64,000 bases of DNA. It comes from an uncultured Gellertiella sp. (GTDB taxonomy: Bacteria; Pseudomonadota; Alphaproteobacteria; Rhizobiales; Rhizobiaceae). The DNA lies in NCBI RefSeq assembly GCF_963457605.1, contig NZ_OY735139.1, positions 1,488,001-1,552,000 on the forward strand, written 5' to 3'. Shown here piece after piece: positions 57,546 to 64,000 of this stretch. Within the stretch, counting starts at the first letter, position 1; each line of letters starts with the position of its first letter. The notes below the pieces were generated by a model. It had not been told where the DNA came from and searched no databases. It saw only the letters and a list, made by a program, of their open reading frames with translations. The position numbers and the translations under genes were made by a program.

Positions 57546-58484
57546 ATGCGGATCGTGGTCGCGCTAGGCGGAAACGCGCTGCTGAAGCGCGGAGAACCGA
57601 TGACGGAAAATCAGCAGCGCCTGAATATCGCCACAGCGGCCCGCTCGCTCGCCGACCTGATCCTGGCGGGACATTCGCTGGTGATCACCCATGGCAATGG
57701 CCCGCAGATCGGCCTTCTGGCGCTGCAGGCGGCATCCGGCCCCGGGGAGGCTGCCTATCCGCTCGACATTCTCGGCGCAGAGACCGACGGGATGATCGGT
57801 TACATGATCGAACAACAGTTGCGCAACGCCCTGCCAGCAGGCAGGCAACTCGCGACAGTGCTGACCCAGATCCGGGTCGATGCGGCGGATCCGGCCTTTG
57901 CCAAGCCGACAAAGCCCATCGGTCCTGGCTATGACAAGGCCGGTGCCAGCCGGCTTCAGGACGAAAGGGGCTGGCAATTTGCCGGAGACGGCGACCGTAT
58001 GCGCCGCGTGGTGCCCTCGCCCCTGCCGGTCGAAATCATCGATCTCCCGGTGATCCGGCTTCTGGTCGACAACAATATCGTTGTCATCTGTGCCGGCGGC
58101 GGAGGCATTCCGGTGGTCCGGCAGGCCGAAGGGCAGATCAAGGGGATCGAGGCCGTCATCGACAAGGATCGCGCCAGTGCCCTTCTGGCCGTAGGGCTCC
58201 ATGCCGACAGGTTGCTGCTGCTGACCGATGTCGATGCCGTCTATCTCGATTATGGTACCCCCACAGCGCGCGCCGTGACACGGGCCGGTGCCGAATCCGT
58301 CGCGGCGGGCACGTTTGCCGCCGGGTCCATGGGTCCGAAAGTGGAGGCGGCAGCCCAGTTTGCCTCCGCCACCGGACACCCCGCCGCCATCGGCCGTCTG
58401 GAAGACGCCCTTGCCCTGCTGAATGGCAAAGCCGGCACCAGGATTGAAGCCGGCAGCGCCGCCTGGGAATTTGCCGCCGGTTGA
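57546..58484 (+). CDS. arcC: Carbamate kinase
   Basis: 312 residues. Transfers phosphate from carbamoyl phosphate to ADP, releasing CO2 and ammonia. N-terminal MRIVVALGGNALLKRGEPMT, VITHGNGPQIGLLALQ, TDGMIGYMIEQQL, VICAGGGGIPVV and AGSMGPKVEAAAQFA are all carbamate-kinase signatures. ATG 57546 is used; a TTG at 57537 overlaps the arcB stop and is also in frame. Last gene of arcDABC. Confidence 0.95.
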   Translation: MRIVVALGGNALLKRGEPMTENQQRLNIATAARSLADLILAGHSLVITHGNGPQIGLLALQAASGPGEAAYPLDILGAETDGMIGYMIEQQLRNALPAGRQLATVLTQIRVDAADPAFAKPTKPIGPGYDKAGASRLQDERGWQFAGDGDRMRRVVPSPLPVEIIDLPVIRLLVDNNIVVICAGGGGIPVVRQAEGQIKGIEAVIDKDRASALLAVGLHADRLLLLTDVDAVYLDYGTPTARAVTRAGAESVAAGTFAAGSMGPKVEAAAQFASATGHPAAIGRLEDALALLNGKAGTRIEAGSAAWEFAAG

Positions 58485-58678
58485 GACGGCAAGGCCTCCT
58501 TCGGACGTCCGACAGGACGGGCGGCACTGTCGCAGCGCAAGAAAAGCGGTTGACAGTCCAGCACCTTCTCCACAAAAAGCGGTGACGAAATCGCGGTATC
58601 GAGGCGATGTCAACGCAACGCCGTGACGGGGCGGACCTGGCTATTCCAGTTGTTCCGCACACGAAGGAGCCTTACACA

Positions 58679-59692
58679 GTGAAAATTCTTCTGACAGGTG
58701 CTGCAGGTTTCATCGGCATGCACACGAGCATCCGCCTGCTGGAACGCGGCGACACCGTGATCGGTGTCGACAACCTCAATGACTACTACGATGTATCCCT
58801 CAAGGAGGCCCGGCTGGCGCGGCTGAAGGCCTATCCGAATTTCACCTTCGTCAAGATGTCGGTGGAAGACAAGGACGGCATGGCGGCGCTGTTTGCGGGC
58901 GAGAAACCGCAACGGGTCATTCATCTCGCAGCCCAGGCCGGTGTCCGCTACTCGCTGCAGAACCCGCATGCCTATATCGATGCCAATATCCAGGGCTTCC
59001 TCAACATTCTGGAAGGCTGCCGCCACAATGGTGTGGAATCGCTTGCCTATGCGAGCTCCTCCTCGGTCTATGGCGGCAATACCGCCCTGCCCTTCAGCGA
59101 GCATCACAATATCGATCACCCCGTCAGCCTCTACGCCGCCACCAAGAAGGCAAACGAGCTGATGGCCCATACCTACAGCCACCTGTTCCGGCTGCCGACC
59201 ACGGGCCTGCGCTTCTTCACGGTCTACGGCCCCTGGGGCCGACCTGACATGGCCCTGTTCCTGTTTACCAAGGCCATCATCGAAGGCCGGGCGATCGATG
59301 TCTTCAACAATGGCCAGATGGTGCGCGATTTCACCTTTGTCGACGACATTGTCGAAGGCGTGATCCGGGTCAATGACCGGCCCGCCGAGCCCGATCCCGA
59401 TTTCGATCCCGCCAATCCGGACCCCGCCACCAGCAATGCGCCCTATCGGGTGTTCAACATCGGCAACAACCAGCCGACCCAACTGATGGATTACATTGCA
59501 GCGCTGGAAACCTCGCTTGGCCGCACGGCCGAGAAGAATTTCCTGCCGATGCAGCCCGGCGACGTCCCGGCCACCGCCGCCGATACGACGGAACTGGAGA
59601 AATGGGTGGATTTCAACCCCAATACGCCGGTCACCGTTGGCGTCCAGCGCTTTGTCGACTGGTACCGGATGTTCTACCGGATCAATTCCTGA
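58679..59692 (+). CDS. lpsL: UDP-glucuronate 4-epimerase (LpsL-like SDR)
   Basis: 337 residues. GTG start at 58679 with GAAGGAG 9 bp upstream. N-terminal Rossmann motif [20 protein letters not shown], then [20 protein letters not shown], catalytic Ser-Tyr-Lys with Tyr-Lys in [17 protein letters not shown], and [20 protein letters not shown]. The DNLNDYYDV and GRPDMALF motifs identify UDP-GlcA to UDP-GalA epimerases of the LpsL/Gla group, which make galacturonate for rhizobial lipopolysaccharide core. It stands alone but belongs functionally with the glycan locus. Confidence 0.92.
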   Translation: MKILLTGAAGFIGMHTSIRLLERGDTVIGVDNLNDYYDVSLKEARLARLKAYPNFTFVKMSVEDKDGMAALFAGEKPQRVIHLAAQAGVRYSLQNPHAYIDANIQGFLNILEGCRHNGVESLAYASSSSVYGGNTALPFSEHHNIDHPVSLYAATKKANELMAHTYSHLFRLPTTGLRFFTVYGPWGRPDMALFLFTKAIIEGRAIDVFNNGQMVRDFTFVDDIVEGVIRVNDRPAEPDPDFDPANPDPATSNAPYRVFNIGNNQPTQLMDYIAALETSLGRTAEKNFLPMQPGDVPATAADTTELEKWVDFNPNTPVTVGVQRFVDWYRMFYRINS

Positions 59693-59762
59693 GATCCGGG
59701 CCTGCCTGCGGGGAGCAGTTCGAGGCGTGGCGCAGCCGTCCTGAGTTGCGCCGCAACGCTCT

Positions 59763-59800
59763 GGAGCCTGTCTGCTTCACATTCAACCAGACAGGCTCTA
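59763..59800. repeat. Palindromic element, copy E (solo hairpin)
   Basis: GAGCCTGTCTG / CAGACAGGCTC arms around CTTCACATTCAAC, ending in TA at 59799-59800. It lies between convergent lpsL and lysE, and its CTA supplies the TAG stop of the lysE remnant. Also a plausible terminator for lpsL. Confidence 0.8.
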
Positions 59801-60491
59801 TCTCAAAAGCATCCAGATTCCGACGGCGAGAAACGAGAGCCCATAGACAAGATAGGCGGCGCGACCGTCCAGATAGCGGGTCAGTGCCTTGCCCGCAAAG
59901 GCCCAGGCATAAAAGGCCACCATTTTGTTGAGGGTAAAGATCACGGTGATGAACATGAGACGCGTCGCGGACGCGGCACTGCCCATAAAGCCTGAAAACA
60001 TCGCTGCAATGATGGCGTAAGCCTTCGGGCTGGACAGCATCAGGATTGCGCCCACCGTAAATGAAGGGTGGGCCGCACCCTTGCCCGCGCTTTCCGTTAC
60101 GGCCGAGAAGCGGTAAGCCGCAGCCAGGCAGACCCAGGCGATCCAGAGCATATAGCCTGCACTCAGCACCTTCAGTGCAAGGCTGACAGTCGGATCGGCA
60201 AGAAAACTCACCGACAGCCCATAGAGTTTGTCAGGGAAAAGTGGAATCCGGTTTTCCCGAAAAGACAAACGAAAACAAAGGGAATTAGAGTCTGTCTGGT
60301 TCAATATGAACCTGACAGACTCTAGCCGATGGCAAAGGTCACGATGAAGGTCGCGACATGATAGACGAGCAATGCCGGCCAGATGGCCGGCACACCATGC
60401 AGGGCACCGTTGACGGCGAAAAAGAGTTTCCGGGGCCCGGCGAGTAGGCGAGCGGCAGAAGAAAAATGAGGAGTGCGATGGCTTCGGTCAT
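59798..60491 (-). pseudogene. LysE/RhtB-family exporter, disrupted by element F and a frameshift
   Basis: The 5' part (60491 to 60325) reads MTEAIALLIFLLPLAYSPGP, the LysE opening, then loses frame by one base within 60418-60432 (CTCTTTTTCGCC), after which the other frame continues as AVNGALHGVPAIWPALLVYH. Element F interrupts it at a Gly-TAT-Gly site (60222-60324). The 3' part continues YGLSVSFLADPTVSLALKVL, LSSPKAYAIIAAMFSGFMGS to a final LAVGIWMLLR. Excising 101 bp leaves 593 nt, one short of 198 codons, consistent with the single-base loss. Two independent lesions make it a pseudogene with fair confidence; the natural substrate of the family is amino acids. Confidence 0.88.
60222..60324 (-). 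mobile_element. Palindromic element, copy F, inserted at TA inside lysE
   Basis: 103 bp including both TA ends, the same length as copy D and differing from it at only a few positions. Ends TAGAGTTTGTCAGG and CCTGACAGACTCTA (one mismatch). The core hairpin (CTGGTTC / GAACCTG) is at the right end. Flanking codons rejoin as GGC TAT GGG (Gly-Tyr-Gly). Confidence 0.92.
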
Positions 60492-60735
60492 GACTCAGGT
60501 CTTGCCTAACATTAGGACTGAGTCAATTACACACTTGTATAATTTTACACCCGCAAGATATGCTGTCACCGTCCTGCAATGCCTCCAGAACTATTCCACC
60601 GCCCAGGGGAGGGAGGGCGGTGCCGATGAATTTTGATGAAAGGCGGGTTGATTCAAGTCCACTCACACCTTGCCAGCCGGACGGTTTCTGCCAGAAATGG
60701 GCACAAGCACCGCACCGCATCAGGAAGACGCGACC

Positions 60736-61563
60736 ATGAAGACCGTTGCAATGCCCGATCTTGCCAATATCCATCTGGAAACGCAGCCGGATGGCGTGTG
60801 GATCGCCACCCTGAACCGGCCCGCCAAGCGCAATGCACTCGATGCCGCGTCCATCGAGGATCTGGTGACCCTGTTCTCCACGGCACCCCGGGCCGGTGCC
60901 CGGGCAATCGTGCTGACGGGAGCGGGCGACCATTTCTGTGCCGGGCTCGATCTCGTCGAACACCACCTTGAGAACCGCAGCCCTGCCGACTTCATGCATC
61001 TCTGCCTGCGCTGGCACGAGGCCTTCAACAAGATGGAATATGGCGGCGTGCCGGTGATTGCGGCGCTAAAGGGGGCGGTTGTCGGCGGCGGGCTGGAACT
61101 GGCGAGCGCCGCCCATCTCCGCATCGCCGATGCCACCACCTATTTCGCCTTGCCGGAGGGCCAGCGCGGCCTGTTTACCGGCGGCGGCGCGACCATCCGG
61201 GTGGCCGATCTGGTCGGCAAGGCCCGGATGATCGACATGATGCTGACGGGCAGGGTCTATCAGGGACAGGAGGCCGTCGATGTCGGCCTCGCCCAGTATC
61301 GCGTCGACGGATCAAGCCTCGACAAGGCGCTGGACCTTGCCCGCAAGGCCGCCGAAAACCTGCCGCTTTCCAATTTTGCCATCTGCTCCGGCGTCAGCCA
61401 CATGCAGAACATGTCCGGCCTAGACGCCGCCTATGCGGAAGCCGTCCTGGCCGGCATCGTCAATACCCAGCCCGAAGCCCGCGCAAGACTTGCCGCCTTT
61501 GCCAACAAGACGGCGGCACGGGTGCGGCCCAACGCAGAGGCTGCGACGGCAGACAAAGGCTGA
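60736..61563 (+). CDS. Enoyl-CoA hydratase/isomerase (crotonase) family protein
   Basis: 275 residues. Oxyanion-hole backbone regions are seen in [15 protein letters not shown] and [20 protein letters not shown]; the second acid residue is in the segment [20 protein letters not shown]. Substrates differ widely in this family; none is indicated by neighbours. The start at 60736 fits the family; 22 further codons are open upstream. It converges with a LysR gene 4 bp away. Confidence 0.88.
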   Translation: MKTVAMPDLANIHLETQPDGVWIATLNRPAKRNALDAASIEDLVTLFSTAPRAGARAIVLTGAGDHFCAGLDLVEHHLENRSPADFMHLCLRWHEAFNKMEYGGVPVIAALKGAVVGGGLELASAAHLRIADATTYFALPEGQRGLFTGGGATIRVADLVGKARMIDMMLTGRVYQGQEAVDVGLAQYRVDGSSLDKALDLARKAAENLPLSNFAICSGVSHMQNMSGLDAAYAEAVLAGIVNTQPEARARLAAFANKTAARVRPNAEAATADKG

Positions 61564-61567
61564 CCGA

Positions 61568-62539
61568 TCAGGCTTTCGGCGGCAAGGGTTGCAGCCTCCG
61601 CTCCATCACCCTGATATCCAGCGCGGCAAGCACCTCCCGCATGGTGTCCTGATAGGCAGAGACCGTTGCCCTCAGCCATTGTTCGAAGCGGCGGGCGGCC
61701 TTGCTCCGGGTCGGTCCTTGCGGGGTAAAGAGCGCGTAGGTAAGGGCGCTGACAAGCCCGGCCCTGAACGGCACGATCAACTGGCCCTGCCGGATGAAGG
61801 GCATGGTGAGGAAGGTATCGCCGATGGCGATGCCGCCTCCGGCAGCGGCAGCCGACATGCACAGGGCGGATTCGCTGAACAGCGTGCGCTGCTGCGATGG
61901 ACCCGGGTCAAGCCCGGCATGGGCGCACCACTCCTCCCAGACGTCATAATTGGCATCGACCAGCTGCGGGGCCTGCGCAAGGTCCTGCCCGGGCTTGAGA
62001 TGCCGCATGGCAAAGTCCGGCGAGCAAACAGGCATGTCGATCCAGCGGAACAGCTCCCGGCGTACCAGCCCCGGCGGCGCGGTACCAGTGTCGGGACCAT
62101 AGAAGATCCGGAAATCGAAATCCTCCTCCATCCGGAAACGGGCATTTTTCTCGGCGGTGATCTCCACCGATATGCCGGGATTGCCGACAAGGAAGGTGCC
62201 CACCTGCTCGGCCAGCCAGTTCGACGCGAAGTCGCGGCAAACCAGTATCCGCACGCGCTCGCCCTTGGCGGCTCCCCGCATGACGCTGTCGGTGGTCGTC
62301 GAAATCAGGTCGAAGGCAGTCTGCAGGCCCGCCTGCAATTCGGCACCGGCAGGGGTCAGGTCGATCCGGTTGCCATCCCGGTGAAACAGCTGGCAGGCCA
62401 TGTCCCGTTCCAGAAGCGCAATCTGCTTGCTGATGGCCGGGCGGGTGACATGCAGTTCCTGGGCCGCAGCCGTGATGCTGCCCTGCCGCGCAACGGCCTC
62501 GAATGCCCTGAGGGCAGTCAGGGATTGCCACTTTCGCAT
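61568..62539 (-). CDS. LysR-family transcriptional regulator (GcvA-like)
   Basis: 323 residues. N-terminal HTH SLTALRAFEAVARQGSITAA then AQELHVTRPAISKQIALLER and LFHRDGNRIDLTPAG. The effector-binding domain follows, with a relaxed GcvA-like DFDFRIFYGP motif. It is divergent from a polyamine-type binding protein gene; a perfect inverted repeat with T-N11-A spacing between them is the likely operator. Confidence 0.9.
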   Translation of the reverse strand: MRKWQSLTALRAFEAVARQGSITAAAQELHVTRPAISKQIALLERDMACQLFHRDGNRIDLTPAGAELQAGLQTAFDLISTTTDSVMRGAAKGERVRILVCRDFASNWLAEQVGTFLVGNPGISVEITAEKNARFRMEEDFDFRIFYGPDTGTAPPGLVRRELFRWIDMPVCSPDFAMRHLKPGQDLAQAPQLVDANYDVWEEWCAHAGLDPGPSQQRTLFSESALCMSAAAAGGGIAIGDTFLTMPFIRQGQLIVPFRAGLVSALTYALFTPQGPTRSKAARRFEQWLRATVSAYQDTMREVLAALDIRVMERRLQPLPPKA

Positions 62540-62549
62540 CCGCCACCTT

Positions 62550-62568
62550 GCGTAACCTCAAGTTACGC
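62550..62568. promoter_or_regulatory. LysR-type operator
   Basis: GCGTAAC and GTTACGC arms (7 bp, perfect) around CTCAA, containing a T-N11-A core (T62553 to A62565), placed 11 bp upstream of the lysR start and about 100 bp upstream of the binding-protein start. This matches the standard LysR binding-site layout. Confidence 0.65.
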
Positions 62569-62667
62569 TACGGGAAAACTGATCACTTGTCAAAATGCGT
62601 CCGGGGCGGTGTGATGCCGGGCACGAGCGGGGGTCGGATATCCTGCCGCAAGACCAAGGATAAAGAC

Positions 62668-63768
62668 ATGAAGCTTTCCCGACGTGCGGCACTTGCCACC
62701 CTTGCAGGCGGCCTGGCCATGCCTTTCGTCCGCCCCTCCTATGCCGGCGCAGGCACGGTCAACATCGACAGCTGGGCCGATTACATCGGCGAGACAACAC
62801 TTGCCGATTTCGAGAAGGAAACCGGGATCACCCCGGTCTATGACACCTACTCGAGCTATGAAGAAGTCGAGGCCAAGCTTCTGGCCGGGGGAACCGGGTA
62901 TGACGTGGTGGATGTGGCAGGCCGCTCGATGCCGGCGCTTCTGAAAGCGGGCATCCTGGACCCCCTTGATCGCAGCAAGCTGCCGCTCTGGAAGAATCTT
63001 GATCCCGAGCTCCTGAAGATCCTTGAGCCATGGGACCCCGGTGCAGCCCATTCCGCGCCTTACATGTGGGGCTCGGTTGGCTTCACCTTCAATGCCGACA
63101 TGGTCAGGAAGCGGATTCCCAATGCCGATTTCGAGGACCTCGACCTGATCTTCAAGCCGGAAAACGCCAACCTTCTCGCCGATTGCGGCGTAACGGTGCA
63201 TGACAGTCCGCGCGACATCGTGCCGATCCTGCTGAAATATCTCGGCGAAGACCCCGACACGACCGATATCAGCAAATACCAGAAGGTGGTCGACCTGTTT
63301 GCCGGCGTGCGCAAGGACATCACCGCCTTCGACAACGAGAACTACCTGACCGCCCTGCCCAATCAGCAGGTATGCGTCGCCAACACGTGGTCGGGCGACT
63401 ATGCGGTGGCAAAAAAGCGGGCAAAGGACGCCGGGATCGACCTCAATCTCGTCTATGCCGTGCCGAAGACCGGCGCGCCCCTGTGGTTCGACGTGATGTG
63501 CATTCCGAAAGATGCGCCGAACAAGGATAATGCCCACGCCTTCCTCAACTACCTCATGAAGCCGGAAGTCATCGCGGCCTGCACCAATTTTATCGGCTAT
63601 GCCAATGCCAACAAGGCGGCACGGCCCTTTGTCAGTCCCGCCGTTCTCGCCGACCCCGCCATTTATCCAGATGCCGCGACCCTGAAGCGGCTCTGGGCAC
63701 CGAAGGCGCTGAACCCGGACCAGGACCGGGCCCTGACCCGGTTGTTTGAACAGATCAAATCCGGCTGA
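62668..63768 (+). CDS. ABC transporter substrate-binding protein, spermidine/putrescine (PotD/PotF) type
   Basis: 366 residues. A Tat-like signal (SRRAALATLAGGLAMPFVRP, cleavage near SYAGA) suggests a folded exported protein. The mature part starts VNIDSWADYIGETTLADFEK and has ETGITPVYDTYSSYEEVEAK, GYDVVDVAGRSMP, YMWGSVGFTFNADMVRKR and LTALPNQQVCVANTWSGDY, all PotD/PotF features. Start ATG 62668 after AAGGATAAAGAC. It is divergent from the LysR gene and followed 94 bp later by a gene of unknown function; transport partners are beyond the window. Confidence 0.9.
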   Translation: MKLSRRAALATLAGGLAMPFVRPSYAGAGTVNIDSWADYIGETTLADFEKETGITPVYDTYSSYEEVEAKLLAGGTGYDVVDVAGRSMPALLKAGILDPLDRSKLPLWKNLDPELLKILEPWDPGAAHSAPYMWGSVGFTFNADMVRKRIPNADFEDLDLIFKPENANLLADCGVTVHDSPRDIVPILLKYLGEDPDTTDISKYQKVVDLFAGVRKDITAFDNENYLTALPNQQVCVANTWSGDYAVAKKRAKDAGIDLNLVYAVPKTGAPLWFDVMCIPKDAPNKDNAHAFLNYLMKPEVIAACTNFIGYANANKAARPFVSPAVLADPAIYPDAATLKRLWAPKALNPDQDRALTRLFEQIKSG

Positions 63769-63862
63769 ACCCTGCGACCAGCTCACTGCTTCATCCCCTT
63801 CGCAATTCGGCCCGCTCCGGCGCGCCGAGCCCCTTGCCCTTTGCCAGAGAAAGCCAGATACC

Positions 63863-64000
63863 ATGCCCGATCCGATCACCTTTTCCGCCACCGGTCCCGA
63901 TGGCTTTATGTCCCCCGAAGCGGCCGTGGCGCTGCCGACTGCCAAACTGGTCGAAGGACAGCCCTTCGGCCTCGACCACGCCTATTTCGAGCGGCCCGAG
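63863..64000 (+). CDS. Unidentified gene, 5' end only, possible cupin family
   Basis: 46 codons run off the right edge (MPDPITFSATGPDGFMSPEA onward, ending GLDHAYFERPE). The terminal HAYFERPE resembles the opening of DUF861-type cupins, but this is a weak guess. It starts 94 bp after the binding-protein gene in the same direction, so the two are probably in one operon. Confidence 0.5.
   Translation, partial: MPDPITFSATGPDGFMSPEAAVALPTAKLVEGQPFGLDHAYFERPE

Noticed and set aside
60630-60670. tRNA-like TTCAAGTCC segment
   Set aside because: No acceptor stem or anticodon arm could be drawn around it.

Overview
The window looks like chromosome of a high-GC alphaproteobacterium of the order Hyphomicrobiales, most likely family Rhizobiaceae. 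The basis is gene content and codon use: a Brucella-type RibH2 lumazine synthase, a soluble second FtsK paralogue, an LpsL-type UDP-glucuronate epimerase and a DUF1348 protein. Species cannot be named from sequence alone. No rRNA, tRNA, CRISPR array, prophage or classical insertion sequence was seen.

Layout. 1-5.4 kb: the edge of a substrate-binding protein, then a TetR-RND efflux operon with a clear operator. 5.4-9.9 kb: RibH2, peptidase T, and a GNAT acetyltransferase plus a frameshifted GH20 hexosaminidase. 10.2-17.1 kb: FtsK paralogue, YvcK/CofD-like protein, methyltransferase of the Ogt family, and a fosmidomycin-resistance-type MFS pump with a divergent AraC regulator. 17.1-26.5 kb: small membrane proteins, a LysR regulator, then a redox/detoxification block (thioredoxin-CcdA pair, AhpD-like protein, DUF1348, YHS protein, glutathione transferase, alcohol dehydrogenase, KatG).

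26.9-46.3 kb is a surface-polysaccharide locus made of two convergent operons that meet at 36.2-36.3 kb. The plus-strand operon has a GT-C-like membrane protein, an asparagine-synthase-type amidotransferase, a GtrB-like GT2, two methyltransferases, a GtrA flippase and an O-antigen ligase/polymerase. The minus-strand operon has a TviB/WbpO-type dehydrogenase, a membrane protein, three GT4 enzymes, a second amidotransferase and a paralogue of the same ligase/polymerase. Many genes overlap at stop/start and use GTG or TTG starts. Together they suggest an amidated, methylated, uronic-acid-containing glycan with a bactoprenol-linked side-branch module.

46.6-53.4 kb: a MacAB-like exporter, a P1B-type ATPase, BON-domain protein and YflT-like stress protein. 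53.8-58.5 kb: a complete arginine deiminase operon (arcD-arcA-arcB-arcC; arcD frameshifted near its end). 58.7-64 kb: lpsL, a broken lysE, a crotonase, and a LysR regulator divergent from a polyamine-type binding protein.

The most notable signal is a family of short palindromic mobile elements (six copies at 36.2, 38.5, 51.8, 52.3, 59.8 and 60.2 kb). Two copies are exact 101-bp insertions at TA dinucleotides inside coding genes (a three-BON-domain gene and lysE). Removing the 101 bp restores a 215-codon BON frame. The element is itself open in the frame that continues into the downstream half of each gene.
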